Positions 8,040 through 19,308 of a stretch of 47,158 nt of DNA are shown piece by piece. The number at the start of each line of letters is the position of its first letter. The first letter of the stretch is position 1. The DNA is from Propionibacteriaceae bacterium (GTDB lineage: Bacteria; Actinomycetota; Actinomycetes; Propionibacteriales; Propionibacteriaceae). The notes below the pieces were generated by a model that was not told the origin of the DNA, made no database searches, and saw only the letters and a list, made by a program, of their open reading frames with translations. Position numbers and translations under genes: made by a program. The stretch covers positions 1 to 47,158 of the forward strand of contig JAISJO010000092.1 in assembly GCA_031261485.1 (NCBI GenBank), written 5' to 3'.

Positions 8040-9151
8040 TTGCCGAGAGTGCGGTGAATTTTGCCTATCGCGCGCGCCAGGAAATAGCGGGCCGGTCGCA
8101 GGTCAGCGGCGTACGTTCCGACGAGTTCTTCGATATGGCCGTTGTATTGCTTCTTGAACTCCAATAGACCGTTGTTCCGGGAGAAATCGGGGAAGAACCC
8201 CATCATGTTGAAGCGCTTCACGCCATGGGACAGGGATATCCTCATGGCTTCATCGACCACCGCGTACACACCGTTGAATGCCATGAGGCGGCTGGGGCCA
8301 CCGCCGGTGAGGTACACCGTTTCGTGTTCTGTTTCAATGAAGAATCCGCCATGGAGAGTCACCGTGTCCGACTCGGAACTCAGCAAGCCAATTTGGCGCT
8401 CAATCTTGGCAACGATGTCATCATGGTCAGGTCCGGGCGGCACGGAACCAATTCGGCCTCGCAGGGAAGTCACGGTGGCCTCGGTGTTGATTTCGGCCAG
8501 GAGTCCGTATGCCTTGGGGCCAAAGGCATCCATGATGGACTTGTAGTATGCCTCGTCTCGCGGCAAGAATCCGCGCCTGTCGGCCGATGCCGCCTGTACC
8601 TCGCAGAACTTGCCCAAGTCATCGCCACCGGCCCGGCTAACCATCACGCCGGAGCGGGCTGTGTCTTTGAGGGCTGTTCTCACTTTGCCTTTGAAGGTGG
8701 ACAAGTAGCCGTCGGTCAAGTCCACGACATACTGCCAGCGTTTGGAGGGGTCGACAGTCGAGGTGGACAAACCGAGGTGGTGGGCCCCCGGTGCCAAAGG
8801 CAACGTGATGGACTCTCGAACAGTGGCATCATTGTTGCGAGTGCTGAGAACCAAGTAGGGGTTGACCTCGAGTAAGAGACCGGAGTGCGCTTTGCACCAC
8901 ATCGCCAACTCGGCCACGAAAGGCAGGACTGCCGGGTCAGCCCAGAAGGCGTCGTACAGGTACTGACGCGAAGATGGGTGGGGGATGGGCCTGCCCACGA
9001 GGGCGACCACTGTGGTGGGGTCGGTCTGGAAATAGTGAACGACAGCCCCAGGCTCTCGGGCGACACGCGCTTGCGCCATTTCGACATGCTGCATGAAGTT
9101 GAGGTTGTCTGGTGACAGAGCGCGGTACTCGTCCGCATTGATTTCCCTCAT
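8033..9151 (-). CDS. FemAB/MurM-type peptidoglycan aminoacyltransferase
   Basis: The 372-residue product resembles the FemABX family, two GNAT-like domains that transfer an amino acid from aminoacyl-tRNA to the side chain of lipid-linked peptidoglycan precursors to build interpeptide bridges. Supporting segments are KGKVRTALKDTARSGV, QAASADRRGFLPRDEAYY, GGFFIETEHETVYLTGGG and the C-terminal FNMMGFFPDF...GLLEFKKQYNG, close to the MurM/FemX ending. The start is ATG at 9151 (a second ATG at 9154 is adjacent) behind GGAAGGTG; an in-frame ATG at 9268 would add 39 non-conserved residues and run into the argC control region. It is convergent with pheT and divergent from argC. The amino acid transferred cannot be read from sequence; a Lys- or Orn-containing stem peptide would fit. 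Confidence 0.8.
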   Translation of the reverse strand: MREINADEYRALSPDNLNFMQHVEMAQARVAREPGAVVHYFQTDPTTVVALVGRPIPHPSSRQYLYDAFWADPAVLPFVAELAMWCKAHSGLLLEVNPYLVLSTRNNDATVRESITLPLAPGAHHLGLSTSTVDPSKRWQYVVDLTDGYLSTFKGKVRTALKDTARSGVMVSRAGGDDLGKFCEVQAASADRRGFLPRDEAYYKSIMDAFGPKAYGLLAEINTEATVTSLRGRIGSVPPGPDHDDIVAKIERQIGLLSSESDTVTLHGGFFIETEHETVYLTGGGPSRLMAFNGVYAVVDEAMRISLSHGVKRFNMMGFFPDFSRNNGLLEFKKQYNGHIEELVGTYAADLRPARYFLARAIGKIHRTLGKA

Positions 9152-9256
9152 CATCACACCTTCCGTTGCGGGTGGGCCGCACGCACCACTCATGTCCGAG
9201 TCAAACCGCTCGGAGTCGACATCTATCTTACGGCGACGGTTCCCCCCAGCCTCAAT

Positions 9257-10345
<1,089 letters not shown>

Positions 10346-10359
10346 GGCGGCCTGCCCCA

Positions 10360-10374
10360 AGCCCGTCACGGGCT
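10360..10374 (+). other. Intercistronic hairpin between argC and argJ
   Basis: AGCCCG and CGGGCT pair perfectly around a TCA loop in the 58-bp gap between argC and argJ. No T-run follows, so an RNA-stability or processing element is more likely than a full terminator. Confidence 0.35.
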
Positions 10375-10403
10375 CAATTCGCATACCAAGTCATAGAGGA
10401 GAA

Positions 10404-11576
10404 ATGATGATCGACACATCGAAGGGTGTGACAGCAGCCCAGGGATTCCTGGCCTCGGGTGTGGCTGCCGGGCTGAAGAAGTCGGGAGGGAAAGACATTG
10501 CTCTGGTCGTGTCTCAAGGCCCGAACTGGGACGCGGCGGGGGTCTTTACCTCCAATCGCTTTTTCGCCGCCCCTGTGGGCTGGTCGCGCCAGGCGATCTC
10601 GGACGGGACCCTCAAGGCAGTCGTGCTCAATTCTGGCGGGGCCAATGCGTGCACAGGCGCACAAGGCGACGCGGATGCCGAACAGATGGCTCGCTTGGTT
10701 GCCCAAGCAATCGAAGCATCCCCTCAGGATGTCGGTGTCGCCTCCACGGGTCTCATCGGCGACCATCTTCCGATGGACCTTGTCAGCGCCGGAATCGCTG
10801 CGGGAATCGCCTCCTTGGATTCTGACGGCGGAGGTGACGCGGCCCAGGCCATCATGACCACGGACACCGTGTCGAAGCAAGCCTCCTACGCCAGCGACCA
10901 GGGATGGTCAGTGGGAGGGATGGCCAAGGGTGCGGGCATGCTGGCTCCGGCGCTGGCCACCATGCTCATCGTCATCACCACCGACGCCGATCTGTCAGAC
11001 ACGGACATACAGGCAACGCTCCTTGCCTCCACGCATGTGTCTTTCGACCGCGCGGACTCTGACGGATGCATGTCCACGAATGATACGGTATTGTTGCTTG
11101 CCAACGGCGCCAGTGGCGTGAAGCCCGACCCAGCGCAGTTCTCAAGCGCGCTGACAGATGTCTGTGTCAGTCTTGCTCGGCAACTCATTGCGGACGCGGA
11201 AGGGGCCGAACACTCCATCACGGTGACTGCCACAGGGGCCGCCACGGAAGCCGATGCCCTGGAGGTCGCCCGCAGCGTGGCTCGTTCGAACCTGTTCAAG
11301 TGCGCCATCGCTGGCAACGACCCCAACTGGGGACGGGTCCTCGCCTCCATCGGCACGACGAGCGCGACTTTCGACCCAGCCACGGTGGACGTGGCCTTCA
11401 ACGGGGTCGAGGTCTTCCATCAAGGCGCCCCCGGACGAGACCGCAGCGAAGTCGACCTCCATCCGTTCGATGTCGAGGTGGTGATATCCCTGAATGCTGG
11501 TCAGACCACCGCTACTATTTGGACCAACGACCTCACTCACGGTTACGTCTCAGAGAACTCGGATTACTCCTCATGA
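10404..11576 (+). CDS. argJ: Glutamate N-acetyltransferase / ornithine acetyltransferase
   Basis: ArgJ recycles the acetyl group from N-acetylornithine to glutamate and in bifunctional forms also makes N-acetylglutamate from acetyl-CoA. The 390-residue product has the self-cleavage site [14 protein letters not shown], where Thr186 becomes the new N-terminal nucleophile of the beta chain. Other family segments are [11 protein letters not shown] near 79-89 and [14 protein letters not shown] near 304. GAGGAG precedes the ATG at 10404 (10407 is an alternative). Its TGA overlaps the argB ATG. Whether it is mono- or bifunctional depends on whether argA or argE exists elsewhere. Confidence 0.96.
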   Translation: MMIDTSKGVTAAQGFLASGVAAGLKKSGGKDIALVVSQGPNWDAAGVFTSNRFFAAPVGWSRQAISDGTLKAVVLNSGGANACTGAQGDADAEQMARLVAQAIEASPQDVGVASTGLIGDHLPMDLVSAGIAAGIASLDSDGGGDAAQAIMTTDTVSKQASYASDQGWSVGGMAKGAGMLAPALATMLIVITTDADLSDTDIQATLLASTHVSFDRADSDGCMSTNDTVLLLANGASGVKPDPAQFSSALTDVCVSLARQLIADAEGAEHSITVTATGAATEADALEVARSVARSNLFKCAIAGNDPNWGRVLASIGTTSATFDPATVDVAFNGVEVFHQGAPGRDRSEVDLHPFDVEVVISLNAGQTTATIWTNDLTHGYVSENSDYSS

Positions 11577-12445
11577 CCAAAGAAGAACTCATCGGCAAAG
11601 CAGCCACCCTCGTTGAGGCTCTGCCGTGGATAGAGAAATACACGGGCACCATCATTGTCATCAAGTACGGCGGGAACGCCATGATTGATGAGGAATTGCA
11701 GAAGGCTTTCGCCCAAGACATCGTCTTCCTGCGCTTATGCGGGGTCAAGGTCGTCGTCGTCCATGGTGGCGGCCCTCAGATTTCGTCCATGTTCGCTCGG
11801 CTCAATATCGCGTCGGATTTCGTGGCTGGGCGTCGCGTCACGACGCCGGAATCTGTCGAGATCGTCCGTATGGTCTTGGTGGGCCAAGTAGGCCGTCATA
11901 TCGTCAATCTCATCAACGCGCATGGTCCCTTCGCCATCGGCATGTCCGGCGAGGATGCCGGTCTGTTCACTGCTGTCAAAGCGGGAATTGAGGTGGACGG
12001 AAACGACCTGGACCTCGGGCTGGTGGGCGAAGTGGACCAGGTCAATCCCAATGCCATCGTGGACCTGATCGAAGCAGGACGCATCCCCGTCGTTGCCACG
12101 GTCGCGCCCGACGAGGACGGGGTGGTGTACAATATCAACGCTGATACGGCCGCAGCGGCTTTGGCTATCGCTCTGGGCGCGAAGGCCATGGTCATGCTCA
12201 CCGACGTGGAGGGGTTGTACGCGGACTGGCCGAACAAGGAGTCTGTCATGCCCTTCATCTCCACGCGCGAGCTTCACAAGCTCGTCCCCACTCTGGACGC
12301 TGGCATGAGGCCGAAAATGGAAGCCTGCCTGGACGCGGTGCAGGGCGGTGTGGAACGAGCGGCCGTCATCGATGGACGAGTCGAGCACGCGGTCCTCCTC
12401 GAACTCCTGACGGACTATGGTATTGGAACGATGGTGACGAAATGA
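11573..12445 (+). CDS. argB: Acetylglutamate kinase
   Basis: ArgB phosphorylates N-acetylglutamate, the usual feedback-controlled step of arginine synthesis. The 290-residue protein has the amino-acid kinase fold markers: [10 protein letters not shown] near 26-35, [11 protein letters not shown] near 60-70, [15 protein letters not shown] and [13 protein letters not shown], with MLTDVEGLY near 204. The ATG at 11573 overlaps the argJ stop (ATGA), so earlier in-frame starts inside argJ are rejected. Its own stop overlaps argD in the same way. Confidence 0.96.
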   Translation: MTKEELIGKAATLVEALPWIEKYTGTIIVIKYGGNAMIDEELQKAFAQDIVFLRLCGVKVVVVHGGGPQISSMFARLNIASDFVAGRRVTTPESVEIVRMVLVGQVGRHIVNLINAHGPFAIGMSGEDAGLFTAVKAGIEVDGNDLDLGLVGEVDQVNPNAIVDLIEAGRIPVVATVAPDEDGVVYNINADTAAAALAIALGAKAMVMLTDVEGLYADWPNKESVMPFISTRELHKLVPTLDAGMRPKMEACLDAVQGGVERAAVIDGRVEHAVLLELLTDYGIGTMVTK

Positions 12446-13599
12446 CATTGCTGGACACTTATGAACACACTTTGATCCCCACCTTCGCTGTGCCGCCGCG
12501 GGTCATGGTCAAGGGCGAGGGCGCGTATCTATGGGATGCGGACGGAACCCGCTATCTCGACCTCTTGGCTGGTATCGCCTGTGTGGGTCTCGGCCACGCG
12601 AATCCCCTTATCGCGCAGGTAATCGCCGAGCAGGCGGCCACTCTGGGGCACGTGTCCAATCTCTTCGCCACGCCCACTCAGATTCACCTCGCGGAACGCC
12701 TGACAGGACTGTTGGGGCATCGCGCCCGAGTCTTTTTCACGAACTCCGGGACCGAAGCCAATGAGGCCGGATTCAAGCTCACCCGCCTGACCGGGCGTAC
12801 CAAGGTTGTCGCCGCCGAAGGCTCCTTCCATGGCCGCACCATGGGGGCACTCGCCCTGACGTGGACCGAGAAGTACCGTCGTCCTTTCGAGCCTTTGCCT
12901 GGGGAAGTCGTCTTCGTCCCTTATGGTGATGCCGCTGCACTGGAAGCCGCAGTGGACAATGAGACTGCTGCGATTCTCCTTGAGCCCATCCAGGGAGAAA
13001 ATGGCGTCATTGTCCCCCCGGACGGATACCTGCAAGCCGCCCGGGCGATTGCAGACAAGCATGGAGCACTCTTGTGGCTGGACGAAGTGCAGTCGGGTAT
13101 GGGTCGCACGGGCGCCTGGTTCGCACACACTCATGAAGGAATCGTTCCCGACATTGTCACTTTAGCCAAGGCTCTGGGCAACGGATTCCCCATTGGCGCA
13201 GTCTTGGCCACAGGCGAGGCTGCCACGTTGTTCACCCCAGGTTCACACGGGACAACCTTTGGCGGGAACGCTTTGGCTTGTCGGGTGGGACTGGCTGTCA
13301 TTGAGCAGATGGAACCTCTCTTGCCTCAGATACGCGCCACAGGCGAATGGCTGATGGGGGAGTTGTCCGCACTTGCGGGAGTCGCCTCCGTGCGTGGGCG
13401 GGGCCTGTTCATCGGAGTGGTCTTGGAGGACCCTGTCGCCCAGGTCCTGGCAGCGAAAGCCCTCGACAAGGGCATCATTCTCAATGCACCACGCCCGGAC
13501 GTCATTCGCTTGGTGCCTCCACTCATCGTCACTCAGCAAGACCTTGCCCTCTTGCTGGAAGCGTGGCCGACGTTGTGGAAGGAGGCCCTTCATGGATGA
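12442..13599 (+). CDS. argD: Acetylornithine aminotransferase
   Basis: ArgD is a PLP enzyme that converts N-acetylglutamate semialdehyde to N-acetylornithine. The 385-residue product has the class III aminotransferase layout: [15 protein letters not shown] near 97-111, the [12 protein letters not shown] segment, [12 protein letters not shown] near 213-224, and the PLP-binding Lys in [13 protein letters not shown] (K243), followed by [12 protein letters not shown]. In most relatives argF would follow; here argR begins directly, overlapping the last 8 bases of argD. Confidence 0.96.
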   Translation: MTLLDTYEHTLIPTFAVPPRVMVKGEGAYLWDADGTRYLDLLAGIACVGLGHANPLIAQVIAEQAATLGHVSNLFATPTQIHLAERLTGLLGHRARVFFTNSGTEANEAGFKLTRLTGRTKVVAAEGSFHGRTMGALALTWTEKYRRPFEPLPGEVVFVPYGDAAALEAAVDNETAAILLEPIQGENGVIVPPDGYLQAARAIADKHGALLWLDEVQSGMGRTGAWFAHTHEGIVPDIVTLAKALGNGFPIGAVLATGEAATLFTPGSHGTTFGGNALACRVGLAVIEQMEPLLPQIRATGEWLMGELSALAGVASVRGRGLFIGVVLEDPVAQVLAAKALDKGIILNAPRPDVIRLVPPLIVTQQDLALLLEAWPTLWKEALHG

Positions 13600-14056
13600 G
13601 CAACCCAGCCGCACAAAACGCCAGGCAGCCATCGCCGACTTGATTTCGCGCGGCCTCGTGACCTCGCAATCACAGTTGCGCCAGATGCTCGCCAAAGAGG
13701 GCGTCTACATCACTCAGCCCACCCTGAGCAAGGACCTGGCCGATATTGGGGCCATCAGAGTGAGAGGCCCACAGGGCGGTTTGGTGTACTCGCTGGCTTC
13801 CACCCAATCGACTGCTGGGGTGAGCCTGGATAAAGTAGTTGCCGATTTGCTCATTTCTGTCACGTCGGCCCAGAACCTCGTCATTGTCCACACCCCTTCG
13901 GGGGCGGCTCAGTACTTCGCTCTTGGCCTTGACAAGGCAGGATGGTCCGAAGTGCTGGGCACTGTGGCTGGAGACGACACGGTGCTTGTCATTGCGCCCA
14001 CGTCGGCTCAGGCAGACAATATCGTCGAGGCTCTGCGCTCGTTGACGCACAAGTAA
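13592..14056 (+). CDS. argR: Arginine repressor
   Basis: ArgR is a hexameric, arginine-dependent repressor of arginine genes. The 154-residue protein has an N-terminal winged helix (KRQAAIADLISRGLVTSQSQ, then YITQPTLSKDLADIGAIRVRG) and a C-terminal oligomerisation and arginine-binding domain (AGWSEVLGTVAGDDTVLVI near 115-133). The ATG at 13592 has GGAGG upstream inside the argD end and gives the usual length; a longer in-frame reading from 13373 lies within argD and is rejected. The likely target is the palindrome before argC. Confidence 0.94.
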   Translation: MDEQPSRTKRQAAIADLISRGLVTSQSQLRQMLAKEGVYITQPTLSKDLADIGAIRVRGPQGGLVYSLASTQSTAGVSLDKVVADLLISVTSAQNLVIVHTPSGAAQYFALGLDKAGWSEVLGTVAGDDTVLVIAPTSAQADNIVEALRSLTHK

Positions 14057-14088
14057 CCTTGATAGCGAATCGCCAAGATTGGCACTGA

Positions 14089-15504
<1,416 letters not shown>

Positions 15505-15563
15505 TTAGTGGTCCGAGTCTGCAAGCCCAGCGTGCCACGCCGAGTCGCACTTCCCTGGTCCTG

Positions 15564-15580
15564 TAGGCTTGTGCGCTATG
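15564..15580 (+). promoter_or_regulatory. Candidate -10 element and leaderless start of tyrS
   Basis: TAGGCT at 15564-15569 lies 8 nt before the ATG at 15578, and no Shine-Dalgarno is present. This spacing suits a transcript beginning at the start codon. No convincing -35 was seen. Confidence 0.35.
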
Positions 15581-16849
15581 AGTTTATTCGATGACCTGTC
15601 TTGGCGCGGCCTCATCGCGCATAGCACTGACCCGGAAGCCCTCAAAGAGGACTTGGACCACGGGCAGGTCACCTTCTATGTGGGCTTCGACCCGACTGCC
15701 CCCAGCCTGCACATGGGCAACCTTCTCCAACTCATCTTCGCCCGACGTCTCCAGGTGGCAGGGCACCGCCCCATCCTTCTGGTGGGCGGTTCGACTGGGC
15801 TGATCGGTGACCCGCGCCAGTCTTCTGAGCGCAATCTCAACCCCCAAGAACTCGTCCATTCCTGGGTGGAGAGGATTCGTTCCCAGGTTGCCAAGTATGT
15901 GTCGTTTGAGGGGGACAACGCGGCCATCCTCGCCAACAACTATGACTGGACTGTGGGTCTGTCCACTCTGGATTTCTTGCGCAACATTGGCAAACACTTC
16001 TCCGTCAATCGGATGCTCGACCGCGAGGTCGTCCGCACCCGTCTGGAAACGGGCATTTCTTACACTGAATTTTCCTATGTCTTGCTCCAGTCCCTTGATT
16101 ACCTGGAACTCCACCGCCTCCATGGTGCCACTCTCCAAACGGGCGGCTCGGACCAATGGGGCAACCTCACGGCGGGAGTGGAACTCATCAGACGAGTGAC
16201 GGGCGACAAGGCACACGCCCTGGCCACGCCACTCATCACCAAAGCCGACGGCACGAAATACGGCAAGACCGAATCGGGCACTGTCTGGCTCGACCCTAAT
16301 ATGACAAGCCCATACGCTTTCCATCAGTTCTTCCTCAACGCGGAAGACTCCATGGTGGTGTCGTATCTCAAAGCGTTCACCACGAGGTCGCACGAGGAAA
16401 TCGAGGCTTTGGAACGGGAGGCGAACGAAAGGCCGCAGGATCGGGTGGCGCAGAGGGCGCTGGCTGACGACCTGACAGACTTGGTCCACGGCGAAAGTGA
16501 GCGCAAAGACGCAACGAACGCTGCTCGCGCAGTCTTTGGACAGGCAGACCTCCGAGGTCTGAATGCCGCCACCCTCCAAGCCGTCTCAGACGGCTTGCCT
16601 CGGGCGAATTGGGAGAGTATCGAAGGTCACACGATCATAGACGCTCTGGCTGACACGGGTATTGTATCTTCCCGTGGGGCGGCCCGCCGGGCCATCGCCG
16701 AAGGTGGCGCATACCTCAACAACGAGAGGATCACGGACCCTGACTTTGTCCTGTCGCTTGGGGATGCGCTGGCCGGGGGAGTGTTCCTGGTGCGAAGGGG
16801 CAAGAAGACTGTGGGTGTGGTTCGCCTCGGCGTGCCCAACGAAGAGTAG
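15578..16849 (+). CDS. tyrS: Tyrosine-tRNA ligase
   Basis: This class I synthetase charges tRNA-Tyr. The 423-residue product has the HIGH-type motif as HMGN (residues 45-48), the tyrosine-binding YTEFSYVLLQ and GGSDQWGN segments near 162 and 189, and the KMSKS-type loop as KYGKT (227-231), typical of bacterial TyrRS. A C-terminal S4 RNA-binding domain follows (SSRGAARRAIAEGGAYLNN near 360). ATG 15578 is preferred to an in-frame TTG at 15569. It follows argH, the common actinobacterial order. Confidence 0.96.
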   Translation: MSLFDDLSWRGLIAHSTDPEALKEDLDHGQVTFYVGFDPTAPSLHMGNLLQLIFARRLQVAGHRPILLVGGSTGLIGDPRQSSERNLNPQELVHSWVERIRSQVAKYVSFEGDNAAILANNYDWTVGLSTLDFLRNIGKHFSVNRMLDREVVRTRLETGISYTEFSYVLLQSLDYLELHRLHGATLQTGGSDQWGNLTAGVELIRRVTGDKAHALATPLITKADGTKYGKTESGTVWLDPNMTSPYAFHQFFLNAEDSMVVSYLKAFTTRSHEEIEALEREANERPQDRVAQRALADDLTDLVHGESERKDATNAARAVFGQADLRGLNAATLQAVSDGLPRANWESIEGHTIIDALADTGIVSSRGAARRAIAEGGAYLNNERITDPDFVLSLGDALAGGVFLVRRGKKTVGVVRLGVPNEE

Positions 16850-16882
16850 AATAGACAACACGCAGCGAGCCAAGGAGACATG

Positions 16883-17257
16883 ATGGCACTCACAGATGAG
16901 GAGCAGAGGCTCCTTGCTGAGCTTGAACAAACGCTCTCAGCTGAGGACCCACGACTCGCAACGAAACTCGCCCAACCCCACAGGTCTGTCCATGGTGGCA
17001 AGGCCATCATCGGAGCACTTGGCGTCATGGCGGGTTTGGCCGCCCTCGTCGTGGGGATTTCCGTGCATTGGGCCATATCTGTGGTGGGATTCGTCGTCAT
17101 GCTGGCCTCGGTCATCCTTCTGCTGTCCGCCTGGGTTCCGTCCGCCTCAGGCGACTCCTCGTCCTCGTCATCCCCAACACCAAGGCCAACCGAATCGGCC
17201 ACGTCGAGCTTCATGTCAAAGCTGGAAGCTCGATGGGAGAACCGTCAAAACGGCTGA
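16883..17257 (+). CDS. DUF3040 family small membrane protein
   Basis: The 124-residue product begins MALTDEEQRLLAELEQTL, the usual DUF3040 opening, with a short amphipathic N-terminus and then two hydrophobic segments (about 40-60 and 64-83). The C-terminus is Ser/Pro-rich and ends in a charged stretch. AAGGAG at 16872-16877 suits ATG 16883 better than 16880. The family is found next to mraZ at the head of the division cluster in actinobacteria. Its function is unknown; a membrane role linked to division is only suggested by position. Confidence 0.8.
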   Translation: MALTDEEQRLLAELEQTLSAEDPRLATKLAQPHRSVHGGKAIIGALGVMAGLAALVVGISVHWAISVVGFVVMLASVILLLSAWVPSASGDSSSSSSPTPRPTESATSSFMSKLEARWENRQNG

Positions 17258-17340
17258 TTATTTCCCCGTTGCTCTGATATAGGGCCCAGGCTCTTTCAGA
17301 AAACACTCCAACCCTCAGAAAAGTTCTCAGGCGGAAAAAA

Positions 17341-17390
17341 CGGAGGAAAACGGAGGAAATTGGGTAATTCTGGAGCAAAGCCCCTATAGT
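17341..17390 (+). promoter_or_regulatory. mraZ promoter with 10-bp-spaced MraZ-box-like repeats
   Basis: Four pentamers recur exactly every 10 bp: CGGAG (17341), CGGAG (17351), TGGGT (17361) and TGGAG (17371), each followed by a 5-nt A-rich spacer; a looser CGGAA lies at 17332. Just downstream is TATAGT at 17385-17390, a good -10. This matches the known MraZ operator layout (TGGGN-type direct repeats with 5-nt spacers overlapping the promoter), so autorepression of the operon by MraZ is likely. Confidence 0.65.
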
Positions 17391-17400
17391 TGTCCTGGAA

Positions 17401-17420
17401 GACGCTGCACGACGCTGCAC
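17401..17420 (+). repeat. 10-bp tandem repeat in the mraZ leader
   Basis: GACGCTGCAC occurs twice back to back between the -10 and the ribosome site of mraZ. Function unknown; it could be an operator or chance. Confidence 0.5.
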
Positions 17421-17444
17421 AAGGAGGACGGGAGGTGGTTGAGA

Positions 17445-17876
17445 ATGGACGGCACGTGGACCCCCAAACTCGACGATACGTTCCGACTTGCCCTGCCCGC
17501 TGAGTGCCGCGACGACATGGGCGAAGAGGTCGTCATCGTCTGTGCACAAGAGCGGTGTCTTTCCATGTACCCAGGGCCGGTTTTCGACGCGATGATGGCC
17601 CCCATAGATCAAGCGCCCTCCACTCTCAAGAAGGTGCGCGACTATCAGCGCTGGATCCATTCCCACGCACGGAGGGTCAAGCCCGACAAGCAGGGGCGTA
17701 TCACCTTGAACGCCATGCAGAGAGTATGGGCGTCCTTGGACAGAGACATCGTCATTGCTTCAGGCGGCAACCACCTGGAAGTGTGGAACCCCCTGGCGTG
17801 GATGGACTACATCGCTGCACTGGATGACCAGTTCTCAGATTTCGACGGCGTGCTTGTGCCTGGGGGTGCGATATGA
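17445..17876 (+). CDS. mraZ: Transcriptional regulator MraZ
   Basis: MraZ is a ring-forming DNA-binding protein with two AbrB-like SpoVT domains that usually represses its own division operon. The 143-residue product shows the two halves: GTWTPKLDDTFRLALPAECR near 3-22, and RVKPDKQGRITLNAMQRVW near 78-96. The first half has TF where many relatives have KGR, a divergence in one DNA-contact loop. ATG 17445 is chosen over the in-frame TTG 17439, with GGAGG at 17431-17435. Its stop overlaps rsmH (ATGA). Confidence 0.92.
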   Translation: MDGTWTPKLDDTFRLALPAECRDDMGEEVVIVCAQERCLSMYPGPVFDAMMAPIDQAPSTLKKVRDYQRWIHSHARRVKPDKQGRITLNAMQRVWASLDRDIVIASGGNHLEVWNPLAWMDYIAALDDQFSDFDGVLVPGGAI

Positions 17877-18820
17877 CCACCCATGTGCCAGTGATGGTGG
17901 ACGAGGTTCTCACTCTGCTCGCTCCGGCCTTGGAGCGTCCTGGAGCGATTCTTGTTGATTGCACGCTGGGAGCCGGTGGACACTCTTTCGAGGCCCTCAC
18001 GCGGTTCCCTGGGCTGAGACTGCTCGGTATCGACCGGGACCCTCATGCCATGGATCTGGCTCGTGACCGTCTGGCTCCTTTTGGTGACTCGGTTCGTACC
18101 TTCCTCGGGAGATACGACCAACTTCCCGAGGCGCTCGGTGTGTGGGATGTCAGGCACGTGGCAGCGGTCTTGTTCGACCTGGGCCTGTCAAGCATGCAGA
18201 TCGACGACTCGGAGCGCGGGTTCGCCTACTCGGTGGATGCGCCTCTGACAATGCGTATGGATTCGGACGACTCCGAACTGACTGCGGCCGATGTGGTCAA
18301 CACCTACTCGGTCCAAGACCTGGCTCGCATCCTGAGGATGTACGCCGATGAGTCTCATGCTGCTCGTATCGCGCGCGCCATCGTGGCGGCGCGTGAACAG
18401 GAGCCTTTCACGCGGTCGGCCCGCCTGGTTGAGGTTATCGCCTCAGCTATCCCGGCAGCCGCTCGTGGAGGGGGCCATCCAGCCAAGAAGACCTTCCAAG
18501 CGGTCCGCACGGAGGTCAATTCCGAGCGGGCCTCGCTGGAAGCAGCCTTGCCCCAAGCACTCGCAGCCATCGACGTGGGCGGCCGCATCGCCGTCCTCAG
18601 TTACCACTCCGGTGAAGACCGTCTCGTCAAGAGGGCCTTCGCCGAAGCGGCCAGCGACCACGTTCCGCCAGGAGTCGCGGTTGTGCCGCAGAACCTGACC
18701 GCACGATTCCGTCTTCTCACACGGGGAGCGGACATCCCCGACTCGGCCGAAGTGGCCACCAACCCGCGCGCGGCGTCAGCCAAATTGCGGGGAATTGAAC
18801 GTACAAAGGAGGAAGCATGA
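17873..18820 (+). CDS. rsmH: 16S rRNA (cytosine1402-N4)-methyltransferase
   Basis: RsmH (MraW) methylates C1402 in the ribosomal decoding centre. The 315-residue protein begins HVPVMVDEVLTLL and has the SAM-binding CTLGAGGHSFEAL and GIDRDPHAMDLA segments, LFDLGLSSMQIDDSERGFAY near 99-118, the KKTFQAVRTEVNSE segment near 203, and LSYHSGEDRLVKRAF near 242. The usual LSFHSLEDR appears as LSYHSGEDR. Coupled by ATGA overlaps to mraZ before and ftsL after. Confidence 0.96.
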   Translation: MTTHVPVMVDEVLTLLAPALERPGAILVDCTLGAGGHSFEALTRFPGLRLLGIDRDPHAMDLARDRLAPFGDSVRTFLGRYDQLPEALGVWDVRHVAAVLFDLGLSSMQIDDSERGFAYSVDAPLTMRMDSDDSELTAADVVNTYSVQDLARILRMYADESHAARIARAIVAAREQEPFTRSARLVEVIASAIPAAARGGGHPAKKTFQAVRTEVNSERASLEAALPQALAAIDVGGRIAVLSYHSGEDRLVKRAFAEAASDHVPPGVAVVPQNLTARFRLLTRGADIPDSAEVATNPRAASAKLRGIERTKEEA

Positions 18821-19308
18821 GCGCCCTAGCACAAGAAGAAACTCCGGTTCGCACAAGGAGAACTTTGCAGGCCGTGCCCTCGATGGCGCCCGAAAAGCCC
18901 ACAACGCCGGGCAAGCATTGGCCGAAGGGACTGTTCCCGCTATCCATTCTGGCTCTGTTGGCGCTCGGTCTGGTGGGGCATCTCCTGATCCAGACCTCCA
19001 TCCAGGAGCAAGGTTTCGAGTTGGCGTCCCTCCAGACGCAGGCGGAATCCCTCGCTGCGCAGCAGGCAATTCTGGAAGCCACTCTCGACAAGCAGTCCAC
19101 TCCTTTGCAGTTGGCCTACGCCGCGTCCCAGCTTGGCATGGTGGCCAATCCGTACACGACGTTCATTTCTCTGGAAACTGGACAGGTCACCGGCCTCAAC
19201 AAGCCTGTTGTCGGAGATGAGGTGCCCCATATCTCGGCTCGCCCGTCGATACCGTCCAATGCAGCCCCGCTTGACGTGGCTGGACAGGCGACAGGAGTCC
19301 AGCCGTGA
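18817..19308 (+). CDS. ftsL: Cell division protein FtsL
   Basis: FtsL is a bitopic divisome protein that with FtsB/FtsQ activates FtsW-FtsI. The 163-residue product is weakly conserved, as is normal: a cytoplasmic N-terminus of about 38 residues, one transmembrane segment near 39-60, then a coiled-coil-like stretch (ELASLQTQAESLAAQQAILE near 68-87) and a Pro/Ala-rich tail. The call rests on topology and position between rsmH and ftsI, with overlaps on both sides. Confidence 0.8.
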   Translation: MSALAQEETPVRTRRTLQAVPSMAPEKPTTPGKHWPKGLFPLSILALLALGLVGHLLIQTSIQEQGFELASLQTQAESLAAQQAILEATLDKQSTPLQLAYAASQLGMVANPYTTFISLETGQVTGLNKPVVGDEVPHISARPSIPSNAAPLDVAGQATGVQP

